64,000 bases of DNA from Enoplolaimus lenunculus (Eukaryota; Nematoda; Enoplea; Enoplida; Thoracostomopsidae), in contig JASANG010002605.1 of the NCBI GenBank assembly GCA_030248215.1, forward strand, positions 184,946-248,945. Direction: 5' to 3'. Position 1 is the first letter of the stretch, and each line of letters begins with the position of its first letter. Shown here piece after piece: positions 43,990 to 56,552 of this stretch. The notes under the pieces were generated by a model. That model did not search any database. It was not told the origin of the DNA and was given only the letters and a program-made list of their open reading frames with translations. A program made the translations under genes and the position numbers.

Positions 43990-45400
43990 GACACCTTCTG
44001 AAGTAGCAGCAGTTATGAGAAAAACTGATAACGAAATAAGCTTGAAGGAAATTCAACAAGAATTAGAAGAAACTAAAATGAAGTTTCAACAAGTAAATAA
44101 GGAAAAAGAATTATTAGCAAAACAAAAAGAAATGTTAGTGGAAAAACTGTACCCAGAATTTGTAGCCTGTGTTGATACAATTATAACTAATGAAACTTAT
44201 ACGGAGATTGATGACTTAGTAGTAGAAGAAACAGACGGAGATGTTTTATATGTGAATAAGCAATTAGAGGATTGTGATATAAGTTTTTTTGAACCAGATA
44301 TATTTGAAAATAAGGAAAACGTAATAGAAATGAGTAGTTTAGAACAAGGAAGATTACGACTGGATTCTAGCTATTTTGATACGTTCAACTTAGGTACCAT
44401 TATGACTAGAATACTTTCAGGCGATAAACAAAAGTTAAACGATACTGCTAGTATGTTTAAAAATTCTAACAGTGTAACTTTGAAATTTTTTCAAAAAGTA
44501 AATGATATATCTTTTAATGAAATCGAATTGGCCGAAACTATAAAAAATTTTTTAACTGGTGGAGCTATCGATAATAGACCAGTGCCACAAGATTCAGTTA
44601 ATCCTAAAAACGAACATTATCAGATCCTAAATGTACCCCTGAGTCAGGCAAAAAGCAATTTGCCTGTTTGTCGGAATAATACTCTTATTCGGATGCCTAT
44701 TCGTGACATAGAACAAGAACGTATTACAGAAACCCAGTATGAAGCTCCAGATGAAACTTCGGTTTTAGATGATTATGTCACTGAACGATTATCTCCTTAC
44801 ATAAAAATTTATGACTGTGAAAACGTACCTAGATGCATAATTTTTAGTAAATATGTGTACACTGAATGTATTATGTGCCCTATACTTTGCAGTTGTACCA
44901 CTGAAGACAGTAGGTCGTATAATTTACAGGTTAATTGTTTCAGCGCGAGCAGGTGCGACATTCAAATAGCGTTCTCACCTCCACAACACCTACATATTGT
45001 TGAGCGTGATATACAAGCCGCTAAATGTAAGTGTTCCTCTACTAAAATATTAACTAAACTACATGTTCGAATTAGGCTTTGTACTCCTACAAAATTTAAT
45101 TTTGACTTTCAGACAATTGATACAAATAAAAGAGCATCTCCTGAGACAACAATATGTCGAATAAGTCTCACTGACCTTGCAGTGGTAGGTCCAGAATTAG
45201 TGTTGGATAGTTTGATTATGCAAGCTAAATTAAAAATGCTAATGCCGGACATTAACAATTGTAAGTCAATGGGTTTCATAGATAAACTTAACATTTTTGG
45301 CATTTCTTATGCAGACTACGTCCTTGCTAAACGATTTTTATGTAAAGAATTACATAATATTCAAGAAATGTTTTTATCAGAGTTTACCACTCCAACTAAA
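43990..45400 (+). pseudogene. Unknown segment between gag and the envelope-like part
   Basis: Coding sequence in the same long frame as gag. It starts with a coiled-coil-like stretch (LEETKMKFQQVNKEKELLAK) and goes on to acidic and cysteine-bearing parts (CIMCPILCSCTTED, KCKCSSTKIL). I recognise no domain. It may be a surface-subunit relative or an extra gene. Confidence 0.5.
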
Positions 45401-45449
45401 AGTCAATTCACTAATAATAATGCTGAGTCGTACTTAACATCAAAAGTTA

Positions 45450-47250
45450 ATGAGAGCCCATCACACTGCGGCCAGTGTAAACAACGTAAACCAGTAATCA
45501 AGATTATTAGTCCATGGCTAAATATCTTATGCTTAATTACTATGATTTTTACAGTAGACGCAACGCTAGCGGGCGATTTAAAAAAGTTCCATTCACAAAT
45601 TTTCCCTGGAGTTGGACTTGGCATAGTTCCCAGTGGTATACTCCTTACGTCGGAACGTTCAGAGTATGTTCCGATTATGTTACATTTACAACATAGTTTT
45701 TACAATTTAAGCGAGCCTCCTAAACTCATTAACCACTCTGATTGTCCTGGGCGTTTTAATGTTATTGAATTTACTCATAAATATTTACAAAAATTTGACT
45801 TGGAGTTTTCTCAAACCTTCGACCCCAGATATTATGAGGAATTGCTGAAAGGTGTCTGTCACGATAATCAAAACATTTGTACCTTCCGAAAAACAAAAAG
45901 AGAAAAACGATTTCTGCCGCTGTTGTTAACTGGACTAATATCTCTAGCAGGTACCGGAATGGGAATAGCTAACAGCTTACAACTTTCTTACCTGCAGCCT
46001 AAAATAAATGCCTTAACTCGAGCTGTACCAATATTGGAACATAAGGCAAAAAGAGGACAGCAACGCCAAAACCAACAACAAAAAACACAAAAAAAAAAAA
46101 AAAAAAAAGAAACAACCAACAAAAAACCAAAAGAAAAAAAACAAAAAAAACACAAAAAAAAAACAACAACAAACACAACAAAAAAAAAACCACAAAAAAT
46201 CATCTTAGAAATTCCCAAAATTACAAAAAGGGATGTTTTACCTTTACTATCTATTTCAAATGTGGGGTTCAATATACCTGAGAAAAATATTACCAACCGA
46301 ATTAAATTCCCCACATACATGACTTATGACAGTCATCATGGAGTGAATTCATATTTAGAAGTAGTACCTTCTTTGTGTAAACAAAAACCAGAATTGTGGT
46401 ATTGTCCGTTACAAGCGCTGCCTCGGTCGGAATCAAACGAATGTCTGAAGGCAATTGCAAGATTCGAGAAGTGGAGTAGTACTTGTAAGGTCCAGGTTAC
46501 ACAATTGCGATCGGGTACAACACTTGACACTACCAGAGTAGGTGTATTAGTTCGAACCACTGATAATTTTGCTAAAGTAACTACAAATCGAGAAGTTCAA
46601 TTTTCTTATAGAAGTGAGAAACTTGTAATCCCGTCAAATGGAGTTTATTTTTTCCCACATGAAAAGTACTCTCTTATAACTATCGGTGATCGAATTATTA
46701 CCTCGACAGTACGTGACATACAACATTTTACTTTCAATATTAGTAAAATTCCTACCACAAGTTTAAATTTCTCAGGGTTACCGTCGCCACATTGGATTGA
46801 TATGCTAGAAGCAGAGTATCATACCAACCTTAGTCGAGAGCTAACGCGTTCGCAAATTGATCATACATTAGTTCCAATTACTAACCATTATTCGTCATTA
46901 TTATATTTCCGCATTACACTAATCAGCGTTTTGTTTGGTATACTCATTAGTTTGTGCTGTAGAGAGCGCGCCTATTTTTGGGAAAGAGTCAAGAGTTTTT
47001 TGAATGAAGACAACTGTTGCAAATTTTGTAACAAAAGAAACAAAACAAGGTTTAGATATATTTGCCAAGAGATAGAGCCTGAAGAATTACAAGAATTAGG
47101 CCCTTCGACAACAAATGGAAATGCTGAAGAGCAACCGCACAGGTTCGCTGGTATTAATAGTTTATCCAGTATTACCTCTTCAATAGTTCCGGTGCGAGTA
47201 AGACCACCCCGCATCCCTACACCGATGCCCATCATGGAAACTAGGTTTTC
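45450..47250 (+). pseudogene. Envelope-like segment placed before pol
   Basis: A hydrophobic signal-like stretch (WLNILCLITMIFTVDATLAG) opens an ectodomain with N-glycosylation sites. KTKREKRFLPLLLTG follows: a basic furin-type site, then a glycine-rich hydrophobic fusion-peptide-like stretch (LISLAGTGMGIANS) and a heptad-like segment. Further on, FRITLISVLFGILISLCC is a membrane anchor with a cytoplasmic tail behind it. This is the general plan of class I envelope proteins of errantivirus-like elements. An A/C-only tract interrupts the ectodomain. Confidence 0.65.
46055..46205. repeat. A/C-only low-complexity tract within the envelope-like segment
   Basis: About 150 bases of nearly pure A with scattered C and a few G, between ordinary protein-like sequence on both sides. 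It may be a true expansion or a sequencing/assembly artefact. Confidence 0.85.
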
Positions 47251-47599
47251 AAACTTTCTAAATAGTTTTAAAGGTCCAGGAAGAACCGAAGCAGGAGACG
47301 ATCAGAGTTTGATGTCTAAGACAAATGGTAATGAATATAATGAAAATATTATAGCGAAGCCAACGTGTTCTAACCAAATACCAACCACTTTGACAACAGC
47401 AACGATTGGGACAATACTTGAACCATCTTCTGTTCAAAAGCCGGTGTCCAGAAACTCGCCTGCTAAAGCAAACATAGTCGTTACGCCGTCGTGCTCAAGA
47501 ATAGTACAGCATTCAAAACGCGATCGTCCACGGTATGATACACCCAGAAAATTAACAAAAATCTCGGGTAAATCAAAGGTCAGTTGTGTGGTTAGCATA

Positions 47600-48000
47600 G
47601 CAGGGGAGTCTAATAGATCTGATATAACCGTTTATGCTGAAAATTCGCCTATCAAGGCTTTATTAGATACTGGCAGTGCTATCACTTTTATAACCGAAAA
47701 AGCAGTATCAGACTTAAAAATAAACCGGGACGAAATAATACCGGCACCCTGGCTTGACATTCGAGGAGTTACTGGACATTTATTGCAGATATCAGGCGCA
47801 GTGAAACTTAAATTTAAAATAGGTTCCAAAACTCTGCGGTTCCACGTTTACGTGGTTAAAGATAGCTTGTATCCAGTAGTCTTGGGTATTGATCTCCTGA
47901 GACAATTAGGTACCATTTCAATCAATTATGGAGAAAATGAAGCCAACATAGCTGGAAGCAGAGTTAAATTAGGAAAAGTAAGTAAGCAAAAGGTGCCGCT
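47600..48000 (+). pseudogene. Fossil retroviral-type aspartic protease
   Basis: ALLDTGSAITFITEKAV carries the DTG active-site motif, and YPVVLGIDLLRQLG is the second conserved block. It is positioned directly before RT, as in other Ty3-class pol genes. Confidence 0.8.
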
Positions 48001-48399
48001 GCCAGAGACCACTATAATACCACCACAATCAGAGGTGGTGATTCCATGTAGTGTAGAGGGACTATCAATTGAATCAGACTATATACTGTTTGAGCCTCAT
48101 ACTGTATTGCACGAGGAGCATAATTTACAAGCAGCACCAGTACTATTACATAATAAACCAATTTTAAGTATCCCTATTCGGATACTTAATCAATGCAGTT
48201 TCCCAGTAAAATTGTTCAAGAATATGACATTAGGCCACATAGAAACAATCGATAAAAATTTAATTGTCTGTACGATAGGATATGATTCAAAAGAAGCAGA
48301 CATAGCGATATTACGTAGAGCAAAATTTGGCAGCCAGCTTATGGAACAAGAGCTGGCTCAATTGGAAAAAATTTTAACCGAATATGCTGATGTGTTTTC

Positions 48400-49150
48400 A
48401 AAAAATGAATATGACTTGGGAAAGGTATCGATAGTGAGTCACAAGATTGAAACACTGGATACACAGCCGATCAAACAACGCCCATATCGAATTCCCCTAA
48501 AATTAAAGGAACCTGCCGAAACCGAAATCAAAAAATGTTAGATATGAAAATTATAGAACCATCAATTAGTCCGTGGGCAAGTCCAATGGTTGTTTTATGG
48601 AAAAAGGATGGTAAGTCCCTTAGAATTTGCGTAGACTATCGAAAATTAAACCAGCACACTGTTAAAGACTGTTACCCATTGCCAAATATAAGTGAATTAT
48701 TGGACACAATAGGTAAAGCAAAGTACTTTACTGTTGGTGATCTTGTATCAGGTTATTATCAAGTGCCTATGGATGAATCATCTATCGAAAAAACAGCATT
48801 TGTTACGCCAATGGGCTTATTTCACTATAAAACAATGCCGTTTGGCCTTTGTAATGCACCCGCAACTTTTCAAGGTTTACTAGAAGCAACATTGCGAGGC
48901 TTACAAGGGCGTATTTGTACTGTCTATATAGACGACATATTGGTGTTTTCGGAAACCTTTTCGGAGCACTTAGCCCGACTCCAACAAGTGTTGGAACGAC
49001 TTCGTGAAGTAGGCTTAAATTTGAAACCGGAAAAATGTTGTTTTGCTGTGGAAGAGGTTGAATATTTGGGACGTATAATTTCAAGCGCAGGGTTGAAACC
49101 AGATCCAAAGAAAACGAATCAGACACAACATTTTCCAATTACGACAGATT
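48400..49150 (+). pseudogene. Fossil reverse transcriptase
   Basis: RT blocks are easily seen: LRICVDYRKLNQHTVKDCYP, PLPNISELLDTIG, KTAFVTPMGLFHYKTMPFGL, CNAPATFQ and VYIDDILVFS with the YIDD core. Style is Ty3/mdg4-like. Confidence 0.88.
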
Positions 49151-49299
49151 TACGTAGTCTAAGAGGTTTTCTAGGCTTGGTAGGGTACTATCGGCGTTTC
49201 ATCAAAGACTTTGCACAAATTACAAGCCCCCTTCATAAATTACTCATGAAAAATAATGCCTTTGATTGGAACACAAACTGTCAGAAAGCATTTGAGATT

Positions 49300-49650
49300 C
49301 TTCGGTCAAAGCTAACGTCACCCCCGGTACTTGTGATTGCTAATCCCAATCATCCCTACACACTGGAAACTGATGCTAGCGGAACCTGCATAGGCGGGGT
49401 ACTTTCACAGGAAAATGACGGTAAAATAAATCCAATCGCTTTCGGAAGTAGAACTTCACAAAAGGCCGAAGGAAATTACAGCATAACTGAACTAGAAGCT
49501 TTGGCAGTTGCGTATTTTGTTAAATATTTCCGAAATTATTTGTATGGACAAAAATTCAAAATTATAACTGATCATTCCGCTCTTAAATGGATATTAACTA
49601 ACAAAAACAGTTCTGGCAGATGACAACGCTGGGCACTCACTTTAATGGAA
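49300..49650 (+). pseudogene. Fossil RNase H
   Basis: TLETDASGTCIGGVLSQEND, ITELEALAVAYFVKYFRNYL and FKIITDHSALKWIL are the standard Ty3-class RNase H landmarks. Confidence 0.85.
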
Positions 49651-49999
49651 TATGATTTTATTGTAGAGAACATAAACCTGGTAAACGAATGAGTCATGTA
49701 GATGCTTTATCGAGACTGGAAAATTCCGGTGACATTGATTGTAAAATTGTTACTGATTCCGAAGACATCCCCTTTGCTTATGCAGTTTCTAAATCTATAC
49801 TGAGCGCCTGTGATAGCTCACCGGGAATAGAACAAAATATTGGTCAGGAAAAAAAGAATGCTGAACATGATCGGTTTGCAAAAATGCAGAGGACCGATCG
49901 TTATACTAATATGATTCTGCGGTATTTATTAGATGGTAAATTACCGGATGATGACAAAATGGCCCGATATTTATCACTTTCTAGACCCAGATTTTTTGT

Positions 50000-51000
50000 T
50001 CACAATGGTCTAATATATCACCAATATCCAACTTTACGTACCGGCCCCCGCGTAGCTTGGGAACAACTTGTGGTTCCTGAAGACATGAAACAAGAAATCT
50101 TATCTGCACATCATGATGATGTTATCGGGGGACAACATTCAGGGATCTCTATACCTATCATAAGATTCTCCCTAAGTATTACTGGGAAGGAATGTACCAG
50201 GATGTTGCCCAATGGTGCAAATCATGCATTGATTGTTGTACTCGTAAGGGGGGACTTATCAAGCAGCTGCACCATTAGTTCCAATACCTACAAATGAACC
50301 AAATCACACTTATCATGTGGATGTGTTAGGATCTTTACCCGAATCCTATAATGGTAATAAATATGTTGTCATCTTTATTGACCGGTTCACTAAATATCCA
50401 GAAGCAATTTGTACTCCAGATCAAAAAGCTCTCACTATAGCAAAACTATTTATGACGGAAATAGTATGTAGACATTCAGCACCGTTTGCTTTGGTCAGCG
50501 ATAATGCCCCAAATTTCAGGAGCGAGCTAGTTGATGAGATTAGCCGAATTGCTGGTACAAGAAAAATTTTCACTACACCTTATCGACCACAGACTAAGGG
50601 GTTGTGGAACGTTTTAATGCAACTTTCATGCAGATGATATGTCAGTATGTTGATGCAGCTCAGCGTACCTGGGATGAGTTCGTTCCGTATGCATGTTTTG
50701 CGTACCGCATAAGTATAAATGAAACTACAGGATATAGTCCGTTTAATTTACTATATGGTAGGGAACCAAGAATACCACTAGATATATCTTTGCCAGTTTC
50801 AAATAGAGGTTATATTGACACGGACGACTACGCAAGAGACGTTAAATTAGCCTTACATGATGCTTGGCAACTAGCTGCTGAAAATATAACTAAGGCACCG
50901 CAAGTAATGAAAAAGAAGTATGACCAAAGATCTGTTGAACCAAATTATAACATAGGTGATAAGGTTTTGCTGTATACTCCATTTTCAAAGAAAGGCAAAA
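50000..51000 (+). pseudogene. Fossil integrase
   Basis: An HHDDVIGGQHSG zinc-binding start, core blocks VVIFIDRFTKYPEA and LVSDNAPNFRSEL, ETTGYSPFNLLYGREPRIPL, and a C-terminal SH3-like stretch (NIGDKVLLYTPFSKKGKTHK). The order is that of retroelement integrases. Confidence 0.82.
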
Positions 51001-51396
51001 CCCATAAGCTCGCGCATCAATGGCAAGCTCTTTTTGAATAGTTAGTATTAATTATCCAAATGTTGTTCTAAAATCATTAACCTCCAAAAAGTCTAAGTTA
51101 TAAAAGGTTCATGTAAATCGTATAAAACATTATCCCGGTTCATGGTTCCAACCTGTCAGCACAAACATATCTAATAAGGTTAGTACGCCTTTAATGTATG
51201 AGGCAGGCCCAAACATTGAAGAGGAACTAGCTAGTGATGCTGAAGGAAACGACTTACAGTGATAATTTAATTATTTTATTTCAGGATTAAACGTTGACGG
51301 CTTAGGAATCAACGCTGCCAGCAAAATCCAAGTCCGAAAGGACGCTTCACTACTGTTACTAATTAGAAATCGACGCTACAGTTAAACGTATACACC

Positions 51397-52155
51397 ATGA
51401 AAACCAAAGCTAAAGATCTTCTAAACTTTGCTACAACGGTATGTCTCAATGACATTTTACCTGAATCACAGCGACAACAATTTCAATCTTGGCATGGAAT
51501 AAATGCTTATATCCCGTTGGATGCCTTGGTTAGATTTTCACCTAGACAACCACCTAATGTTGAGGAAGTAGTATCCCAATTTATCTCTCCAACAAGAGAA
51601 GAGTGCTACCGAAACTTTTGTATGGCCTGCATATCTACAGTTCGTGATTCGCAACGCTTAATTTCAACCAGGCATATTTTTATGTCACATAATCAGTTGT
51701 TCCGATTGAATGTAAGTGAAGAAAGACGATTAACGTTCCAGAAGTGGATAAAAGAACATGGATTATGTTATGAACATAAGGTGTTAAAAAATTTGCATGC
51801 TCGCCTCACTTTCCTAAAAATTGACACATCAACGACAACTGCAGTGGGCATGCACGCACCGTTATCAGGTCAAGGATATGACATTCCTATCGTTTTCGGC
51901 AATTCAGACTTAGGATGTGATGAACTTACCTTTCAGTTAACTATTAAAAACAAAGGAGCTATAAGTATGGAATATATAGGCGTTCATTGTGTAATGATTG
52001 GTACCAACGGAGCTGAGCTGCAACCGATTATAGAAATGCCTATAGATAGAAGTCACCGAATCAACATCAAAGTTTCTCTGGAATCTGAAGTCCCGGGAAT
52101 ACAATACTATACATTTCAAGCTTGGGTAGAAGCAAAACAATTTGGAAGCAGATAG
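51397..52155 (+). pseudogene. Unknown 252-codon ORF 3' of integrase
   Basis: Starts MKTKAKDLLNFATTVCLNDI; open throughout. No membrane segment or known domain is recognised; the C-terminal half looks beta-rich (TFQLTIKNKGAISMEYIGVH). It sits where env lies in most Ty3-class viruses. A pyrimidine-rich stretch ending TTTATTTCAG at about 51285 resembles a splice acceptor, which would suit the spliced RNA such elements are known to use for a downstream gene. It could also be unrelated host or satellite sequence. Confidence 0.5.
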
Positions 52156-52169
52156 TTTCAGATTTTACA

Positions 52170-53860
52170 AGACCAGTTCTGGGTATCAACCTAAATATTC
52201 GTTCATGAGTAAAAATACAGCCTTATTGCAGCTTATATAAATTCGAATAAATCGAGCTAAACAACCCATTTACCTACAAACATATTATTGTTTCAGTTGA
52301 ATTTCTATTCAACATTGATTGGAACGTAATTCACAGAGTTTCTACAAAATTCGTGTATATACGCTCTGTGTTTTCCACATTTGCAATAAGCTCAACGAGC
52401 AAAAAAGTATATAATTATAAACAGGGTGTAACCGGACATCATGTTTTCGGGAAAAATCAGTGTCCGTTTGCGCCTCCGTTTTCGTTATCAAAACACCGGA
52501 AATTCCGTTATTTTTATGTTCAAAAAGAAATACAATAGCTATCGATATTTCTAATGTATGTCTTGTACAGTGATTTTTTGCATTCAGACTCATTGTGACC
52601 GGTGCTGATTCTCAAATCTATTTCAACGCCGAACCTTGTGTTTTCTATAATACACTTCAATGTTTGTATTAAAATTACGGCATAGTTTTGATTGGTGATG
52701 TTTTATTTTAGCATCTATCAGTAAATATACTGCACAAGGAATCTAAATCTAGCAAATCTTTGCAGATTCCGAATGCGATTTCGATGTTTCGGAACAAAAA
52801 ACTTTCTCGTTGACAATTATAAATGTACTCCGTAGAGTGTTTCACACAACTGCGTAAAACTAGCAAGCCTAATCATCAACTGAATCAACAATGTCGAAAT
52901 GTTCTTAAACCAGAAACAGACCCCACATCTTAACCATTAAAAACGTAGGCTATTTTATACCAAGCTGTATCCCGAACCAGTGGGGAGGAGTGAAAGTTCT
53001 AACTTGAAAATCTTTATGGGAATAGGACCTTGCAGTGTACGTGTAGAGCGGGCTTATGCGAGCTGAGGGTGATGGGATTGGACCCTAAAAACCAGGCCAG
53101 TTCCAGCCCTGGTTCCACTGTAGCTTTGACTACTAATTGTCTTGGTATTTAAAGATTCTACATACATTTCGCCCAAACGGGGTTACTAAAATTATAATAG
53201 CGCTAAATTCACCTATTTTATTTTATGCAAAAAATACACCTCACCTCTCACTCGCCTCTGTCCCGATGTTTTTTCCAGCACTGCATGTTTTTTACTCATC
53301 GTTACCAGGAATTATTACTTAAAATGTACGGCTTGGCTGCTCGCAGCTTTCGTTAGCACGGTTTTATTGACAATTACCGTAGTGACTCGAATAAACGGCG
53401 GTATGAATCAATAGGAGTCTACATATTTTCCTAATTTGCGTCGGTATGTGTATAGAGTCCAAAATTACTATTTAGTCCATGAACGTTATTGTCAGGGATG
53501 TCATGGCAAGGGTATCAATTTTCAGTTCCATTCGACCCCGCCTGAAACCTTTGCCAGGAACCGCATGTGCATGCCCGCCAGCCGGCTAATTTTTGAAAGT
53601 TCTGGTAGTCATGTAGGTTGTGGTAGAGATACCACGGTTTATCTGTAAAATTTAAAAAAACAAGAACTAAAGAAAAAATTAAAATGTCACCGGTTTTAAG
53701 AACTTAAACCATAAAAAATGGCTCACATAGAAGTTAAACATGTGTGACCCAAATAGTGAATGGATTGAAACAGCCGGCAAGCGAATAGCGATGGTGGCTC
53801 GCTCTGGAGAGTCGAAATTAATATCAGTTACCACCTCTTATTTGGGTCACTATAAATCTT
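52170..53860. other. Stretch right of the LTR element, no gene recognised
   Basis: I looked for a second LTR here and found no match to 41455-42564. No exon is supported. Confidence 0.45.
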
Positions 53861-53869
53861 GGTATGAAA

Positions 53870-54025
53870 TTTTGACTCCTATGCAGTATGACGCTATACA
53901 GCCCATGGTCTACTAGACTCTCGACTGGGAGGCGTTTGCCGCCATTAGTCAGCTATTGACGCTTAACATTTGTGCCAAAGGGGATCTCACGCCTTTTGAA
54001 AATTTTGTAGCGCACATTCATGTAT
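53870..54025 (-). mobile_element. Worn TTAA-type tRNA-like element fragment
   Basis: Plus-strand CTGGGAGGCGTTTGCCGCCA, AGTCAGCTATTGACGCTTAA and AAAGGGGATCTCACGCCTTT follow the inverted order of the element at 27221. Strongly diverged. Confidence 0.4.
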
Positions 54026-54355
54026 AATTGTTAAACACTGCGCATGGTGCACTTACTGCAGGTTGTGCAATTACTTTTGTACTAACCAGTCGGCCGGTGA
54101 CAAACGGAATGTTTGACCAACCAACCTGTTATTGGCCGACAGCCGTCCAATATACAAATTTCTAAATATTAAGAATTTATATAATGGCATGTAACCTTAC
54201 GTTTCTAGACGCCATACCAATCACTTTAGGCTCAGTAATTCAACAAGAAACGACATCGTGGTGAAATATAAGTTAAGTAACAACAGTTCAGTAGTATTCC
54301 ATAAGCTTTGATAGAATACAGCTTACCACATTGTTTCTAAATACGTTATAGCCAC

Positions 54356-54690
54356 ATCATCAATGCAAAATATTGCTGATCACTGTCCTTTTATGCAATA
54401 CAAAACGCTTCATAATCAAAGTACTGGCCCATGTTTTATGCTGATGGCTGTCCCGCTGTCACGGGACTACAATAAGTAGGAGCGCAGCGTAGGCAAACTA
54501 GCGATCAAAACACTCCTGCCTACGAACATCTGTGCAAAATATTAACGATCACTCTCCCATCATGCAATACAAATCCTTAATGATCAAAATATTGGCCCAT
54601 CTTATGCTGAAGACCGTCCCACTGTCCCGGGACAACAACAAACAGGAGTGTTGAGTACAGCGTTGACAAACCACCGCTCAAAAAACTTCA
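54356..54690. repeat. Two tandem units of about 170 bp
   Basis: Shared landmarks in both: GCAAAATATT, GATCACT, ATGCAATACAAA, ACTGGCCCAT or ATTGGCCCAT, TATGCTGA and CTGTC-CGGGAC, then CAAACTAGCGATCAAAA against CAAACCACCGCTCAAAA. The CTGTCCCGGGAC core resembles the repeat at 1-150. Confidence 0.7.
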
Positions 54691-54949
54691 ACAATTGAAA
54701 CCGTCATTTGTACTTATGCCAACTGCCATGGAACTGATTAACTTTACTTTTACATGTTTTTCTGTTATATAAGGTATATAAATATGGCAAATGCGCGCAT
54801 CTCATATTTGAATCCCGCTTAGTCTTTGATTTGAATTCATTGTTTGGCTCCGGCTCCTGCTGGGTATTAAAATATCCAGCTCCGGCCGGATATTTGATAA
54901 TCCTGCTCTGTCGCAGAACTTTTTGGTATCCAATCGCACCCACATGTAG

Positions 54950-55375
54950 CGTACAAGGTGGCAACAGGACTTTGCATCAGGTTTCATAGTAGGCCAAAAT
55001 TGTAGGTGCGGATGGATTCGGTGTCGAAAATGCGGATCCAACGCAATCCAAAAACATCTGCTGGTTCAAATTTAGACTCGGTTGCCAAAAAGCCGAATAC
55101 AACACGATACGAAAGTCAAAAATACCTGTTTTGAGTGAAGAGTCGGATCCGGCAAAATAGGTTAGAACGAATTCGGTTATAAAAATATGGACCCAACATT
55201 GTCCAAAAACACCTGCCTGGCAATGAAAAGGTTTTCAAAGCTTAGTTACGGATTCTGTTTCGAAATTGTTCAATGTATATAACACGATACGGAAACACCT
55301 GCTTAGTATGAAGAGATGTTTCGAAGCATGGTTCTAATTCGGGTTCGGCAAAACAGTTCCGATCCCGTTTTTACC
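54950..55375. mobile_element. Possible hAT-like remnant with GGATTCGG words
   Basis: Repeated GCGGAT/GATTCGG/GAATTCGG words with AATCCAAAAACA spacers resemble the ends of the element at 19714. No terminal repeats are defined. Confidence 0.3.
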
Positions 55376-55379
55376 CAGT

Positions 55380-56495
55380 GACCCCCTCGGAAACGCGATT
55401 CCTATTTTGACTTTGACGTGGTAGCTGGTGGGTCTGACTTGCATATCAGAATTCAAATTGAAGCATTTCTCGAACCCGTTTGGGGAGTCGGCTATCCTAA
55501 CGCTGGCCCTGCCTAGCATTAATATATAGAATTGTTAGATTAAAAGACCAGGAAATTTTATGTTCTATCCTTACTAATTTCTAGGCGAAAATTTAAATCC
55601 TGCACGCGTATTGGTCAGAAAATGTTTTGGAAGGTTACATCAATGTAACTAAGATGTTTCATACAAGCATCTAATGGTACGGAATAATATAAAAGCATAA
55701 AATATGTAACGATGCAGCTGTGTGCTGCTTAATTTTAAGTGGGCTAATAATTCATACAGGAGAAGCGCACGCGTCTTCCTGAGCATTAGAAAGGCCCTTT
55801 GATTTGACCCGACACCCTCTCGAGGAGAGTGTGGACAATGGGCACTAGCTATGCACACCCCTTAATGTTTCTAAAGACTTCAATTATCCAAATGGTTTGG
55901 GTAGAACGTTTTTTATATCTGCGCGTGCGTTTTAGCGTGGACGACCCATAAATTAGGATATTCTAAATTTTTAATATCAAAAATACGGAAAAATTACAAG
56001 TGTCCTCTGTCGTACGATCTTTCAAGATTTTGCCAAACCTCCCCTCAATCAGTAGTGAGTTTACTGTTTACGCTCATGTGTGTAAATGTGCGCGTGGGCG
56101 TGCGCGTCATCCTCATGTTCACTACTTATGTAGATCACAAAATTTGCCATGGTATCGAATCAAGATGGGCAATACGTGTTCCACACGGCCCCAGTTATAA
56201 CTTTATTCCAACGTAAACGACGGACATAATTCAAATGCTGGTTAATAACCTTATTTTCTTTAACCGCATTACAATGAAATTTCGAGATTCCGATTCCGAC
56301 CAAATCTTATTCCGGATATACATGCAACCCTAACTTTTGGCCGCGTGTGACTCAGTCATTGCATTCATTCGTAAGCTATCTGTTTAATTTTACGAGAAAA
56401 TATATCTGTATAATGCATCACATTATACTCAATGAATGAACTTCGGCTACGTCTGAGCAAAGATATTCTTTTTCGCAGTAAAGGACAACATGTAT
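55380..56495. other. Intergenic stretch, no gene recognised
   Basis: A patch with TTCCGATTCC and TTCCGG followed by CAACCCTAAC (56285-56335) may be another worn hAT-like end. No exon is supported. Confidence 0.4.
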
Positions 56496-56501
56496 TGGGG
56501 G

Positions 56502-56552
56502 GAAGCTCGAACACACTAAAGCAATTAAGCTAATGTGCAAATTAGTTATCTT
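56502..56552 (-). repeat. Family R fragment
   Basis: GAAGCTCGAACACAC, then AGCAATTAAGCTAAT and TGCAAATTAG, is the reverse complement of the right end of family R. The element is cut on both sides. Confidence 0.6.

Larger units (their letters stand above)
41455..52160 (+). mobile_element. Ty3-class LTR retroelement fossil with envelope-like segment
   Basis: Parts in order: a 5' LTR, a tRNA-Gln primer site, gag with a CCHC knuckle, a large unknown segment, an envelope-like segment, protease, RT, RNase H, integrase and one more unknown ORF. Pol order (PR-RT-RH-IN) and the RT style place it in Ty3/mdg4-type elements. It is broken, with roughly five interruptions of its coding frames, and no 3' LTR matching the 5' LTR was found. 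Large open frames survive, so the copy is probably not very old. The envelope-like part lying upstream of pol is unusual for the family. Confidence 0.88.

Noticed and set aside
45988-46320. Phe-rich minus-strand frames
   Set aside because: They are the reverse of the A/C-only tract and have no independent support.
52170-53860. A 3' LTR for the retroelement
   Set aside because: No stretch matching the TATA, poly(A) or terminal parts of 41455-42564 was found by eye.
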